Source: WRAV01 sp050950205 (GTDB lineage Bacteria; Bacillota; Clostridia; Oscillospirales; Ruminococcaceae). From it: 64,000 nucleotides of DNA. Shown here one piece after another: positions 17,341-27,079 of the stretch (the first letter of the stretch is position 1; each line of letters starts with the position of its first letter). The notes under the pieces are model-generated. The model worked only from the letters and a program-made list of their open reading frames with translations, was not told where the DNA came from and did no database searches. Position numbers and translations under genes: made by a program. The DNA lies in contig JBMNHF010000004.1 of assembly GCA_050950205.1 (NCBI GenBank), positions 1-64,000 of the forward strand. The letters run 5' to 3'.

Positions 17341-18032
17341 CCGGTACTCTATATGGTGTCGGCATCGGGCCGGGAGACCCGGAGCTCATGACCTTGAAAG
17401 CAGTCCGTATTATCAGAGATTGCAGTGTCATCGTCGTCCCGAAATCAGGCGACGGCGAGCGGGTAGCTTTAAACATTGCCGCACAGGCGGTGCCGGAGCT
17501 GGGTGATAAGCAGCTCGTAGAACTGGATATGCCAATGACGCGGGACCCTGAACGGCTCCGTACCTCCCACAAGGCGGCGGCGGACACTATCGCAGGCTTC
17601 TTGGCGGACGGTCTCGACGTGGCCTTTATAACGCTGGGAGACCCGACAATTTACTCAACCTACATCTATGTGCACCGCCTCGTCGGTGATAGGGGGTATA
17701 CGGCAGAGATCATCCCAGGCGTTCCATCCTTCTGCGCCGTATCGGCAAAGCTGGACGATTGCCTCGTTGAGACGTCCCAGTCGCTGCATATCATACCGGG
17801 ATCTTACGGCACATTGGATGAATCACTGGCATTAAAGGGCACCAAGGTCCTGATGAAATGCGGAAAATCCTTCCCCAGAGTCCGGCAGAAGCTGCGTGAC
17901 CTCGGTCTGGCGGATAATGCGCGCATGATCGAAAACTGCGGGTTTGAAAGCCAGCGAATCTATACCAATCTGGAAGAGGCAGACGAGAGTGCCGGATATT
18001 TCTCAGTAATCGTTATTAAAGACCCGAATTAA
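17337..18032 (+). CDS. cbiL: Cobalt-factor II C20-methyltransferase CbiL
   Basis: It adds the C20 methyl group to cobalt-precorrin-2 using S-adenosylmethionine. The 231-residue protein has the tetrapyrrole methylase signature YGVGIGPGDPELMTLKAVRI, then VAFITLGDPTIYSTYIYVHR, IIPGVPSFCAVSAKLD and VLMKCGKSFPRVRQKL. Its position directly after cbiO ties cobalt import to the first corrin step. The ATG overlaps the cbiO stop (ATGA). Confidence 0.92.
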   Translation: MTGTLYGVGIGPGDPELMTLKAVRIIRDCSVIVVPKSGDGERVALNIAAQAVPELGDKQLVELDMPMTRDPERLRTSHKAAADTIAGFLADGLDVAFITLGDPTIYSTYIYVHRLVGDRGYTAEIIPGVPSFCAVSAKLDDCLVETSQSLHIIPGSYGTLDESLALKGTKVLMKCGKSFPRVRQKLRDLGLADNARMIENCGFESQRIYTNLEEADESAGYFSVIVIKDPN

Positions 18033-18056
18033 TCCAAACAATTAATAGGAGTCACT

Positions 18057-19772
18057 ATGAACATACAGATGGCGGGCATTGACTTCAACAACGCCTCAAT
18101 AGAACACAGAGAAAAATTCGCACTGACAGCAACGGCACAAGCCCAGCTGCTCACGTACTGCACCGGACTGCAGGGTGTGTCGGGCAGCGTCATCATCAAT
18201 ACCTGCAACCGGACGGAGCTGTGGCTGAGTTGCCAAGAAGGCGCCGAAATAAACCCGTATCAGATTTTATGCGGGTATTTTAAGGCCGATCCGGAGACCA
18301 ACAGGGGCTTTTTTTCGGAAAGAAGCGGTGCGGCGGCTGTTTCCCATTTGTTTGAGCTTGCCTGTGGTCTCAAATCCATGGTTTTCGGAGAGGAACAGAT
18401 TTTGTCCCAGGTCAAAGACGCCATTGCCTTCGCCCAGGAATGCAAAACGTCCGACGCGGTACTGCAGGCAATGTTCCGCTGGGCCGTCACGGCGGCAAAG
18501 AAGGCAAAAACCGAGGTGCGGCTGCAGGCGGTAGACCGCTCTATTGCCGGAACGGCGGTCAATTTTTTAAAGCAGGCAATTGGTGATCTTCATGGCGTCC
18601 CATGTCTTGTCATCGGCAACGGCGAGATGGGACGACTGGCGGCTAAGGGACTTGTATCGGAAGGCTGCCGTGTCAATATCACACTGCGCCAATACAAATC
18701 GGGGGATGCCATCATCCCGTCCGGTTGCAAGGCCGTTGACTATGAAGACCGGTACAGGATCCTGCATGACGCCAGAATCATCATCAGCGCTACCCGAAGT
18801 CCACACCACACGCTTATATACGAGCAGGTGAAGGCACAAGTGGGGGACGGCGAAAAAATCATGTTCGACCTGGCGCTGCCCCGTGATATCGATCCTGCCG
18901 TAGGCACACTGCCCAATGTCCGGCTGTATGATATCGATCATTTGGGTGGCCGGCTCGTAGATGACAGCGACAACATCGGTATTGCCAGAGTGAAGGCGAT
19001 CATCGCCGAGGGCATCGGTGAATTTAATCGCTGGCAGACTGCCCGGATGCTTATGCCGAAGATTAACGAAATCGGAGCGCTGGCGGCTGCCGACGCCACG
19101 GCGCGCCTGCGCAGCAGCCTGAAAAACGCGGCTCTTGACGATGCCTGCCTGCAGCTGATTGATGAAGCGGCCGCCAAGGCTGTGGAACATGTCGTGGAGA
19201 ACATGCTTCTCTGCCTACAAAAAAACGGCGGCCACGCGCTGCTTGCCGGCGTTTTGCCGGAGGCAAAAGCATCCATCGAAAACGGGCTGTCTGATAATAA
19301 CAGGCCGCTTCCGCTTAGGTTCCCGCTGTTTGTGGACCTAACCGCCCGCCGCGTCGCGGTCATTGGAGCTGGTCCCGTTGCGCTGCGCCGTATCTTGGCC
19401 CTTTGCTCTTACCCATGCACCATCCGTGTTATAGCCCCCGACGCACTGCCTGAGATCGAGCAGCTTCATGCGGAAGGTAAAATTACTTATGTAAAAAAAG
19501 CATATGATTCTTCCGATCTGGACGGTGCTTATCTTGTGATCGCCGCCACCAACGACCGTGCGCTGAACAGTCGGATAGCGCTTGATGCCCGAATGAACGG
19601 CCAGTATTGCAGCGTTGGCGATTGCAAAGAGGAATGCTCTTTTTATTTCCCTGCCACGGTTCATTATGACGGCGGTGTCATCGGCATCTGCGGTACCGGT
19701 GAAAATCATAAAAAAACAAGGAAGATCGCCGCTGAAATACGGGAGTTCATCTCATCTAAGGAGCAGGTATGA
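18057..19772 (+). CDS. hemA: Fused glutamyl-tRNA reductase and precorrin-2 dehydrogenase (HemA-Met8)
   Basis: The protein has 571 residues in two parts. Residues about 1-410 are HemA: catalytic Cys50 in INTCNRTELWLSCQ, MVFGEEQILSQVKDA, the NADP Rossmann loop VIGNGEMGRLAAKGL and the C-terminal dimerisation helices. Residues about 415-571 match the Met8/CysG-N domain: RFPLFVDLTARRVAVIGAGP, LIRVIAPDAL-like text, AYLVIAATNDRALNSRIALD, CKEECSFYFPATVHYDGGVI. So one polypeptide makes glutamate semialdehyde (first step) and oxidises precorrin-2 to sirohydrochlorin. The start ATG has AGGAGTCACT. Such fusions are known in clostridia. It overlaps hemC by four bases. Confidence 0.94.
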   Translation: MNIQMAGIDFNNASIEHREKFALTATAQAQLLTYCTGLQGVSGSVIINTCNRTELWLSCQEGAEINPYQILCGYFKADPETNRGFFSERSGAAAVSHLFELACGLKSMVFGEEQILSQVKDAIAFAQECKTSDAVLQAMFRWAVTAAKKAKTEVRLQAVDRSIAGTAVNFLKQAIGDLHGVPCLVIGNGEMGRLAAKGLVSEGCRVNITLRQYKSGDAIIPSGCKAVDYEDRYRILHDARIIISATRSPHHTLIYEQVKAQVGDGEKIMFDLALPRDIDPAVGTLPNVRLYDIDHLGGRLVDDSDNIGIARVKAIIAEGIGEFNRWQTARMLMPKINEIGALAAADATARLRSSLKNAALDDACLQLIDEAAAKAVEHVVENMLLCLQKNGGHALLAGVLPEAKASIENGLSDNNRPLPLRFPLFVDLTARRVAVIGAGPVALRRILALCSYPCTIRVIAPDALPEIEQLHAEGKITYVKKAYDSSDLDGAYLVIAATNDRALNSRIALDARMNGQYCSVGDCKEECSFYFPATVHYDGGVIGICGTGENHKKTRKIAAEIREFISSKEQV

Positions 19773-20674
19773 AACGATTAATACGGGTCGGCAGCCGCGA
19801 ATCCAAGCTTGCAGTTACCCAGACCCAAAGCATCATTAACATCATCAAGACCCATCACCCGGAGCTGGAGTTTGAGATTGTCACCATGAAGACAAGCGGA
19901 GATATGATTCTTGACAGGAATCTCGACGAGGTTGGAGGCAAGGGGCTGTTTGTCAAGGAGCTGGATATCGGTCTGCGCAGCGGTCAAATTGATTTCGCTG
20001 TCCACAGCCTGAAGGATATGCCCATGCTCACCCCCGAGGACCTTCCGGTCGTCAGCCTGTCTGTGAGAGAAAATCCGTATGACGCCTTGGTGCTGCCCCG
20101 AAAAGCCGGTGAGGTGGACCTTACAAAGCCCTTCGGCTGCTCCAGTGCCAGGCGGAAGTTGCAGCTTGAAAGACTGTATCCCGGCATCGCAGTCAAGGGT
20201 ATCCGCGGTAATGTGCAGCTCCGGCTGCAAAAGGTGGACAGCGGCGATTATGCGGCCACCATCTTGGCCTGCGCGGGACTCAATCGGATGGGACTGCAGC
20301 ACCGCATATCCAAGGTCTTTACAGAGAAGGACATGATTCCCGCCGCCGGCCAGGGCATTCTGGCCATCCAGGCCCGGGCGGGAGAAGACCATACATATCT
20401 CCGCTGCGTCAATGACCCGGCGTCGCAGATTGCCTTTAACGCCGAGCGGGCCTTTGTCCGGCGGCTGGACGGCGGCTGTTCGTCCCCGATTGCGGCCTAT
20501 GCGAAAATCAGCGGCGGTCAGGTGATTCTGCACGGCCTCCATTATGACGAGGAGACCGGCCGACATGCCGTCGGTGTGATGGAAATGCCCGTAGCTGAAG
20601 CGGAGAAGCTCGGTATTACATTGGCCGAGCAGCTGCTGGCCAAACTGAGCAGTGCGAAAGGAGCCGTTATATGA
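19769..20674 (+). CDS. hemC: Hydroxymethylbilane synthase HemC
   Basis: It polymerises four porphobilinogens to hydroxymethylbilane. The 301-residue protein shows IRVGSRESKLAVTQTQSI, DFAVHSLKDMPMLTPEDL, CSSARRKLQLERLYP, VKGIRGNVQLRLQKVDSG, and the dipyrromethane-cofactor Cys in FVRRLDGGCSSPIAAYA (about residue 240). The length is normal. The ATG overlaps the hemA stop and the stop overlaps the next gene, so it is translationally coupled both ways. Confidence 0.96.
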   Translation: MKRLIRVGSRESKLAVTQTQSIINIIKTHHPELEFEIVTMKTSGDMILDRNLDEVGGKGLFVKELDIGLRSGQIDFAVHSLKDMPMLTPEDLPVVSLSVRENPYDALVLPRKAGEVDLTKPFGCSSARRKLQLERLYPGIAVKGIRGNVQLRLQKVDSGDYAATILACAGLNRMGLQHRISKVFTEKDMIPAAGQGILAIQARAGEDHTYLRCVNDPASQIAFNAERAFVRRLDGGCSSPIAAYAKISGGQVILHGLHYDEETGRHAVGVMEMPVAEAEKLGITLAEQLLAKLSSAKGAVI

Positions 20675-22188
20675 AAACAGGAAAGGTATGGCTCGTGGGC
20701 GCCGGACCGGGAGATGCGGAGCTTTTGACGCTGAAAGCAACGAGACTTCTGGCGGAAGCCGACGTCGTTTTGTACGACAGCCTGGTGGGCGGCGGCATCC
20801 TGACGCTCATCCCCGCCGGCACCAGACGGATTGATGTGGGAAAGCGCGCCGGCCACGCCATGATGGCGCAGGAGGACATCAACAGGACGCTGCTGGAGGA
20901 GGCCCTTGCCGGCAATAAGGTCGTCCGGCTTAAAGGGGGCGATCCCTTTTTATTCGGCAGGGGAGGCGAGGAACTGGAGCTCCTTGTTGAAAACAACATC
21001 CCTTATGAGGTTGTGCCGGGCGTCTCCTCGGCTATTGCCGTGCCGGCATACGCCGGCATCCCCGTCACCCATCGGGATTTTTGCTCCTCAGTCCATATAA
21101 TAACCGGCCACCTGAAGGACGGCGACAAGCCTCGTATCGATTTTGAAGCCCTGGTCCGGATGAACGGCACTCTGATCTTTCTGATGGGTGTGGGCGCGCT
21201 GGAATATATTTGCGAAAGCCTCATTGGCGCAGGGATGCGCCCCGACATGCCCGCAGCTGTCCTGGAAAAGGGGACGACCGCCGATCAGCGGCGCGTCGTG
21301 GCAACGCTCAAAACACTTCCGCTTCAGGCCAAACAACACAAGATCGCCACACCCGCAATTATTATCGTCGGAGAGGTGGCAGGCCTTGCCGGGAAGTTCC
21401 ACTGGGCGGAGGACCGGCCCCTGGGCGGCACCCGCGTTATTGTCACGCGGCCGCAGGAACTGGTATCGAAGCTGTCAGAAAAACTGCGGCGGCTGGGCGC
21501 GGAGGTCCTCGAGCTGCCTGCCATTAAAACAGTAGAAATTGAGGACAATACAGAAATCCTGGCTGCGCTCGAGCGTTTGAGGGAATACGGCTGGATTGTC
21601 TTCACAAGCCAGGTTGGCGTAGACATTTTCTTCAACCTGCTCCTGCGTACAGGCGTCGATATCCGCACACTGGCCGGCATTCGGTTCGCCGCCATCGGTA
21701 CGGCCACGGCGGAAGCCATCAGGGCCCGCTGCATATCGGTGGATTGCATACCGGAAAAATACGATGCAGCGTCGCTGGGAAAGGCTCTGGCTGCAGCAGT
21801 TGCGCCGGTTGAAAGGCTCTTAATACCCCGCGCGCGCATCGGCTCGCCGGAGCTGACGGCAATACTGGATCAACAGGGCATCCTGTATGACGATATACCT
21901 GTCTACGATACTGTGACCCAAAGCGGCCGCTTATTCCCGCTCTCCGATGTTCTTAAGATGGAAAAGCCGCCCTATGTGGCGTTTACCAGCGCATCCACCG
22001 TCCGCGGTTTTGCCGCTATGGCAGACGGCGCAGATTTGTCAAAGCTCAATGCCGTCTGCATCGGAGAACAGACAGCGCAGGAGGCTTTGAAATATGGCAT
22101 GAGCCCGGTGACCTCAGATGAAATCACCATCGACAGTCTCGTTGCCAAAATTATCGAAATCCACAATGCTCTAAAAATGGGGGGCTAG
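20671..22188 (+). CDS. cobA-hemD: Fused uroporphyrinogen-III C-methyltransferase and uroporphyrinogen-III synthase (CobA-HemD)
   Basis: The 505-residue protein joins two enzymes. Residues 1 to about 245 are the SUMT (CobA/SirA) domain: WLVGAGPGDAELLTLKATRL, VVLYDSLVGGGILTLIP, RLKGGDPFLFGRGGEELELL, PYEVVPGVSSAIAVPAYAGI. Residues about 250-505 are HemD: GTRVIVTRPQELVSKLSEKL, YGWIVFTSQVGVDIFFNLLL, VAFTSASTVRGFA. They close uroporphyrinogen III and methylate it to precorrin-2, the branch to siroheme and cobalamin. The order CobA-HemD is common in Bacillota. It overlaps hemC by four bases and is followed by hemB after one. Confidence 0.95.
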   Translation: MKTGKVWLVGAGPGDAELLTLKATRLLAEADVVLYDSLVGGGILTLIPAGTRRIDVGKRAGHAMMAQEDINRTLLEEALAGNKVVRLKGGDPFLFGRGGEELELLVENNIPYEVVPGVSSAIAVPAYAGIPVTHRDFCSSVHIITGHLKDGDKPRIDFEALVRMNGTLIFLMGVGALEYICESLIGAGMRPDMPAAVLEKGTTADQRRVVATLKTLPLQAKQHKIATPAIIIVGEVAGLAGKFHWAEDRPLGGTRVIVTRPQELVSKLSEKLRRLGAEVLELPAIKTVEIEDNTEILAALERLREYGWIVFTSQVGVDIFFNLLLRTGVDIRTLAGIRFAAIGTATAEAIRARCISVDCIPEKYDAASLGKALAAAVAPVERLLIPRARIGSPELTAILDQQGILYDDIPVYDTVTQSGRLFPLSDVLKMEKPPYVAFTSASTVRGFAAMADGADLSKLNAVCIGEQTAQEALKYGMSPVTSDEITIDSLVAKIIEIHNALKMGG

Positions 22189-22189
22189 C

Positions 22190-23173
22190 ATGGAAATGAC
22201 AAATAGGCCGCGGCGGCTTCGAAGCAGCATGACACTGCGGGATATGGTCCGGGAGACGCGCATCTCGAAAACTTCTCTCGTTTATCCTCTGTTCGTCAAA
22301 GAAGGGTCCGGCATTACGGAGGAAATTGCATCCATGCCGGGTCAGTTCAGGTACAGCATTGACCGGCTGCCGCTGATTGTGGACGAGCTTCTGAAAGACG
22401 GTGTCAACAAGGTGATGCTCTTCGGCATCCCTGACAAGAAGGATGAGGCCGCAAGCGGTTCTTATGCTGAAGACGGCATTGTCCAGAAGGCCTTGTGGAG
22501 GCTAAAAAAGGATTACCCCGAGCTTTACTGCATTACCGATGTCTGCCTGTGCGAATATACCTCACATGGTCATTGCGGCGTACTGAACGGGCATACCGTC
22601 GATAACGACAAGACGCTGCCGTTGCTGGCAAAGACGGCTCTGTCACATGTGCAGGCTGGGGCGGACATGGTGGCGCCCTCGGACATGATGGACGGCCGCG
22701 TAGGTGAAATCAGGCGGCTGCTGGATCAGAACGGGCAGACCGATATCCCAATCATGAGTTATGCCGTCAAGTACTGTTCTTCTTTCTACGGCCCCTTCAG
22801 AGAAGCTGCCGGTTCGGCTCCCGCCTTCGGAGACCGGCGATCCTATCAGATGGATTATCACAATAAAAAAGAAGCCCTCAAGGAAGCGTTGTCAGACCTT
22901 GATGAGGGCGCTGACATCCTGATGGTCAAGCCGGCACTTTCTTATTTGGATATCATTCAAGCCGTATCATCGTCGGTGAATGTCCCGGTGGCGGCTTACA
23001 GCGTCAGCGGAGAGTATGCCATGATTAAATCGGCGGCGGCCGCCGGATACATTGACGAAGCGGCAGTTATTTGCGAAGCAGCAGCCTCGGTCTTCCGTGC
23101 CGGAGCCGATATCCTCATTACTTATTTCGCGCCGGTCATTGCAAGGTATATCGATGAAGGGAGAATCGGCTGA
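22190..23173 (+). CDS. hemB: Porphobilinogen synthase HemB
   Basis: The 327-residue enzyme condenses two 5-aminolevulinates. The N-terminal arm RPRRLRSSMTLRDMVRETRI, the zinc-site cysteines in CITDVCLCEYTSHGHCG, the active lysines in SYAVKYCSSFYGPF and LMVKPALSYLDII, and the C-terminal YSVSGEYAMIKSAAAAG are all present. The zinc-type metal site is complete. It overlaps hemL by one base. Confidence 0.96.
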   Translation: MEMTNRPRRLRSSMTLRDMVRETRISKTSLVYPLFVKEGSGITEEIASMPGQFRYSIDRLPLIVDELLKDGVNKVMLFGIPDKKDEAASGSYAEDGIVQKALWRLKKDYPELYCITDVCLCEYTSHGHCGVLNGHTVDNDKTLPLLAKTALSHVQAGADMVAPSDMMDGRVGEIRRLLDQNGQTDIPIMSYAVKYCSSFYGPFREAAGSAPAFGDRRSYQMDYHNKKEALKEALSDLDEGADILMVKPALSYLDIIQAVSSSVNVPVAAYSVSGEYAMIKSAAAAGYIDEAAVICEAAASVFRAGADILITYFAPVIARYIDEGRIG

Positions 23174-24459
23174 TGAGCCTCTCGGAAGCGTTGTTCAAAA
23201 AAGCAAAACGGGTTATGCCCGGCGGTGTCAACAGTCCGGTTCGGGCCTTCTCTTCCGTCGGCTCGTCACCCAGATTTATAAAAAGCGCCAACGGCGCGGT
23301 CATTACTGACGCTGACGGCAGCAGCTATATCGACTATGTGGGTTCCTGGGGGCCGATGATTTTAGGCCATAATCACCCCGTCATCCGGGAGGCCGTAATC
23401 AAGGCGGCGGAAAAAGGGCTGAGCTTTGGCGCGGCTACGGAGGGCGAGGTCACCATGGCTGAGCTGATCTGCACGCTCTTTCCCTCCGTCGACATGGTGC
23501 GTATGGTCAACTCAGGAACAGAGGCCGTAATGACTGCCATCCGTGTCGCCCGGGGGGCGACTGGACGGGACAAGATCATTAAGTTTGAAGGCTGTTATCA
23601 CGGTCACTGCGATGCCATGCTAGTCTCCGCCGGCTCCGGACTCATGACCGCCGGCGAGTCCGCCAGCGCCGGCGTCACCGAGGGTACGGCAAAGGACACC
23701 TTAACGGCGCCATACAACGACCTGGAAACGACTGCACGGATGTTCGAGGTGAATAGAGGCCGGATTGCCGCGGTCATCGTTGAGCCGGTGGCAGCCAATA
23801 TGGGGGTTGTGCTGCCGGAGCGGGGCTTTCTTGAAGGCCTTCGGGCACTGTGCGATGCCCACGGGGCGTTGCTCATATTTGACGAGGTAATCACCGGTTT
23901 TCGCCTTGGGCTCGGCGGCGCTCAGGAGCGATTCGGCGTCCGGCCCGATCTGACTACCTTCGGGAAGATCATCGGGGGCGGTCTGCCGGTGGGCGCTTAC
24001 GGCGGCAGACGGGAGCTAATGGAGCAGGTGGCGCCGTTGGGCAAAGTGTATCAGGCCGGGACCCTCAGCGGCAACCCCATCGCCATGGCCGCCGGCATCG
24101 CCCAGCTGACGTATCTGAAAGAGCATCCCGAAGTTTATGCACATTTGGATATGCTGGCCGAAAAGCTTTTCAGCGGAATGAAGAAGATGATTGCCGATCT
24201 CAAACTCCCCTGTACTTTAAATAATATTGGCTCCCTGGGCTGCTTGTTTTTTACCGAAGGCCCAATCAGAAATTATCAGGAAGCCCGGGGTTCGGATACG
24301 GCGGCTTACGCCCGGTATTTCACGCACATGCTTTCTCGGGGCATCTATATCGCGCCGGCTCAGTTTGAGGCGATGTTCATATCAGATTCCCACTCGATTG
24401 AACATATTGAGGCAACGCTTTACGCTGCCAGGGACTATTTTGAGACGAAAAAGGAGTAG
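23173..24459 (+). CDS. hemL: Glutamate-1-semialdehyde aminotransferase HemL
   Basis: The PLP enzyme makes 5-aminolevulinate from glutamate semialdehyde, so HemA and HemL together run the C5 route. The protein has 428 residues with KRVMPGGVNSPVRAFSSVG, MVNSGTEAVMTAIRVAR, LLIFDEVITGFRLGLGG and the Schiff-base lysine in TTFGKIIGGGLPVGAYGG. It is the last of the heme-type genes, six bases before cbiX. Confidence 0.96.
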   Translation: MSLSEALFKKAKRVMPGGVNSPVRAFSSVGSSPRFIKSANGAVITDADGSSYIDYVGSWGPMILGHNHPVIREAVIKAAEKGLSFGAATEGEVTMAELICTLFPSVDMVRMVNSGTEAVMTAIRVARGATGRDKIIKFEGCYHGHCDAMLVSAGSGLMTAGESASAGVTEGTAKDTLTAPYNDLETTARMFEVNRGRIAAVIVEPVAANMGVVLPERGFLEGLRALCDAHGALLIFDEVITGFRLGLGGAQERFGVRPDLTTFGKIIGGGLPVGAYGGRRELMEQVAPLGKVYQAGTLSGNPIAMAAGIAQLTYLKEHPEVYAHLDMLAEKLFSGMKKMIADLKLPCTLNNIGSLGCLFFTEGPIRNYQEARGSDTAAYARYFTHMLSRGIYIAPAQFEAMFISDSHSIEHIEATLYAARDYFETKKE

Positions 24460-24464
24460 ATAAC

Positions 24465-24839
24465 ATGACAGGCATTTTACTATTAGCCCACGGCAGCCGC
24501 GAGGGTGATACGGAAGTGACTATGCACCAGGTCACAGCTTACGTTAAGGATATACTCCAAAATGACATGGTGGAGGAAGCTTATCTGCAGTTCCGGGAGC
24601 AAAACTTGGAAAACGGCCTGCTGCGTCTCATTGAACGCGGCGCCGGCGAGATCATTGTGATTCCTTACTTCCTGTTTGAGGGCGTTCACATCAAAGAAGA
24701 CATCCCCGCCGAGCTTAAAGAGTTTTGCTCACATCATCCTGACATTAAAATAACCATGGGTAAAACACTGGGGGCTGATCGGCGGCTTGCGGATATCGTC
24801 GCGGACAGAGTACGAGAATTATTGCAGCTTCCAGAGTAA
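24465..24839 (+). CDS. cbiX: Sirohydrochlorin cobaltochelatase, short CbiX
   Basis: The 124-residue small form (CbiX-S) inserts cobalt into sirohydrochlorin at the start of the anaerobic route. The metal-binding histidines are in GILLLAHGSREGDTEVTM and YFLFEGVHIKEDIPAELKEF. The length equals one half of the usual two-domain chelatase, so it should act as a dimer. The C-terminus lacks an Fe-S or His-rich tail. A 260-bp non-coding stretch follows before cbiA. Confidence 0.92.
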   Translation: MTGILLLAHGSREGDTEVTMHQVTAYVKDILQNDMVEEAYLQFREQNLENGLLRLIERGAGEIIVIPYFLFEGVHIKEDIPAELKEFCSHHPDIKITMGKTLGADRRLADIVADRVRELLQLPE

Positions 24840-25101
24840 TCCCAGGGCGTTTCATCACGGGGCGCCCTTCATTCCATAGACCCGCGGCGTACCTGAATAT
24901 TCGCCACAAGACCGAACTTTTGGACATTCTCGGGGAGACGGCGCAAAAAAACAAGAGTTCTCCGGCAATGTGAAATGGTGATTGGCGCGGGAACGCCTGC
25001 ATGAGCATTTAACGAAGCGAACATGAGACTTCTGAAGCTGGCGGAGGTGAGCAAAATCCCCGTCTGTCGCGGCGGGATACCGTAAGGGGGAAGAAACGGC
25101 C

Positions 25102-26487
25102 ATGGAATACACCATCCCGCGCGTTGTATTCGCCGGTACAAACAGCGGATGCGGCAAAACGACCGTCACCTGTTCCGTTTTGCAGGCGCTTGTAAATCGG
25201 AAGATGAAAGTCGGCGCATTCAAATGTGGACCGGATTACATTGACCCTATGTTCCACAGCAGAGTGATTGGCGCCAAAAGCTCCAATTTGGATCTGTTCC
25301 TCTTTCAGGAAAACACACTCAAATATCTGCTTTCTAAAAACGGGGCGGGCTGCGAGGTCAATATCATTGAAGGCGTGATGGGCTTTTATGACGGCATGGG
25401 GATGACCACCGAGCGCGGTAGCACCTACGATGTGGCGCGGGTGACGCAAAGCCCCGTCGTCCTAATCGTGGGAACGCAGGGTGCGGCACTGTCCGTGCTG
25501 GCGCAGATTCACGGATTTCTGACTTTCTGCCCGGACAGCGGGATTTGCGGCGTGATTCTCAACGGATGTTCTGCTATGACGTATCAGCTTCTGGCGGAGG
25601 AAATCACAAAACGCTTTGGCGGGTGCGTTCGCCCCATGGGGTATCTGCCGGTGCTGCCGGAAGCTTCCCTTGAAGGCCGGCATCTCGGGCTCGTTACGGC
25701 GGCGGAAGTCGAAAACCTGCGGGAGAAGCTGCGCATCTTAGCAGAGCAGGCTGAAGGGACGATTGACATAGATGGGCTCATAGCTCTGGCAAAGAGCGCT
25801 CCACCCATTGTTTGCGAGCCGGTCGCGCTGCCGCGGTTTACCGACCCGGTGCGCATCGCGGTAGCGCGGGACAAGGCTTTTTGCTTTTACTATGAAGACA
25901 GCCTGGAGGCCCTCACAGAGATGGGCGCCGAGCTTGTGCCCTTTAGCCCGCTGCATGACGCCGCCCTTCCCCCCGATATCCATGGCCTGTATATCGGGGG
26001 AGGGTACCCTGAGCTGTATGCTGAGGCGCTGAGTAAAAATGCAGCCATGCGCGCATCCGTCAAAAGTGCGCTGGAGCAGAGGATTCCCTGCATAGCCGAG
26101 TGCGGCGGATTTATGTATCTCACGGAGTCCATTGGCGATGCTCCTATGGTCGGTTTTTTGCCGGGGCGGAGCTTTGACACGGCAAAACTTGTGCGCTTCG
26201 GCTACGTTTATCTCAAAGCGAAGGAGGATACGATGCTCTGCCGGGTCGGGGAAGGAATACGGGGGCATGAGTTTCACTACTGGGACAGCGAGCACCTCGG
26301 CAGCTCCTTCGCCGCATCGAAACCGTCCGGAGCAAGCTGGGACTGCGTGTTTGGTTCAGAGCAGCTTTACGCCGGATATCCGCATTTCCACTTTTATTCA
26401 AATCCTGCTTTTGCCGTAAAATTTTATGAAACCTGTTTAAGGGAGAAACATCGCCATGATTCACAACACCAAGCCCATGGACATTGA
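25102..26487 (+). CDS. cbiA: Cobyrinic acid a,c-diamide synthase CbiA
   Basis: The ATP- and glutamine-dependent enzyme amidates the a and c side chains. The protein has 461 residues; the P-loop is AGTNSGCGKTTVTCSVL (about 10-26), followed by FKCGPDYIDPMFH, IEGVMGFYDGM and the triad-type glutaminase Cys in PCIAECGGFMYLTES (about 335). The final residues overlap cbiC by 32 bases. The gap before it (24840-25101) contains no gene I can support. Confidence 0.93.
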   Translation: MEYTIPRVVFAGTNSGCGKTTVTCSVLQALVNRKMKVGAFKCGPDYIDPMFHSRVIGAKSSNLDLFLFQENTLKYLLSKNGAGCEVNIIEGVMGFYDGMGMTTERGSTYDVARVTQSPVVLIVGTQGAALSVLAQIHGFLTFCPDSGICGVILNGCSAMTYQLLAEEITKRFGGCVRPMGYLPVLPEASLEGRHLGLVTAAEVENLREKLRILAEQAEGTIDIDGLIALAKSAPPIVCEPVALPRFTDPVRIAVARDKAFCFYYEDSLEALTEMGAELVPFSPLHDAALPPDIHGLYIGGGYPELYAEALSKNAAMRASVKSALEQRIPCIAECGGFMYLTESIGDAPMVGFLPGRSFDTAKLVRFGYVYLKAKEDTMLCRVGEGIRGHEFHYWDSEHLGSSFAASKPSGASWDCVFGSEQLYAGYPHFHFYSNPAFAVKFYETCLREKHRHDSQHQAHGH

Positions 26488-27079
26488 AAAGCTCAGCTTT
26501 GAAATCATCACGGATTTACTCAGCGATAAACGCCTTGATCCGGAAAATGAATCGGTTATCAAGCGCGTGATTCATACGACCGCCGATTTTGATTACGCAG
26601 ACAGCCTCATTTTCTCTGAGCGCGCCGTGCAGAAAGGAATTGAAGCCTTAAGGAATGGCTGCGATATCGTGACCGATACGCAGATGGCAAGGGCCGGAAT
26701 CAACAAAACGATTCTCGGAAAACTGGGCGGCACAGTCCATTGCTTTATGTCCGACAGTGATGTGGCCGAGGAAGCCGGGCAACGCGGCGTAACACGCGCC
26801 TTCGTCTCAATGGAGAGAGCGGCGCTTCTTGAAAAGCCCTGTATTTTTGCCATCGGCAACGCGCCGACCGCGCTGGTCTCCTTGCGGGAGCTTATTGATG
26901 CGGGGCGGCTGTCTCCTGCGCTCATTATTGGCGTGCCGGTAGGTTTCGTCAATGTCGTGGAGAGTAAGGAGTTAATTATTGCATCCGATGTGCCCCATAT
27001 CGTCGCCCGCGGCCGTAAGGGCGGGAGCAATGTGGCGGCGGCTATCTGCAACGCACTTCTTTATCAAATCATGCGGTGA
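26456..27079 (+). CDS. cbiC: Cobalt-precorrin-8 methylmutase CbiC
   Basis: It moves the C11 methyl to C12, forming cobyrinic acid. The 207-residue protein has the catalytic His in VIKRVIHTTADFDYADS and the substrate region VSLRELIDAGRLSPALIIGV and then GVPVGFVNVVESKELI, with RGRKGGSNVAAAICNALL at the C-terminus. ATG 26456 has GGGAGAAACATCGCC and overlaps the end of cbiA by 32 bases, which is more than usual; the cbiA C-terminus may have a displaced stop. Confidence 0.93.
   Translation: MIHNTKPMDIEKLSFEIITDLLSDKRLDPENESVIKRVIHTTADFDYADSLIFSERAVQKGIEALRNGCDIVTDTQMARAGINKTILGKLGGTVHCFMSDSDVAEEAGQRGVTRAFVSMERAALLEKPCIFAIGNAPTALVSLRELIDAGRLSPALIIGVPVGFVNVVESKELIIASDVPHIVARGRKGGSNVAAAICNALLYQIMR

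Noticed and set aside
19778..20740. 320-codon minus-strand ORF antisense to hemC
   Set aside because: Long only because of the GC-rich opposite strand; the plus-strand protein is a clear HemC.
24840..25101. Possible gene or riboswitch between cbiX and cbiA
   Set aside because: Reading frames on both strands are short and broken, and no B12 or other aptamer box is visible.
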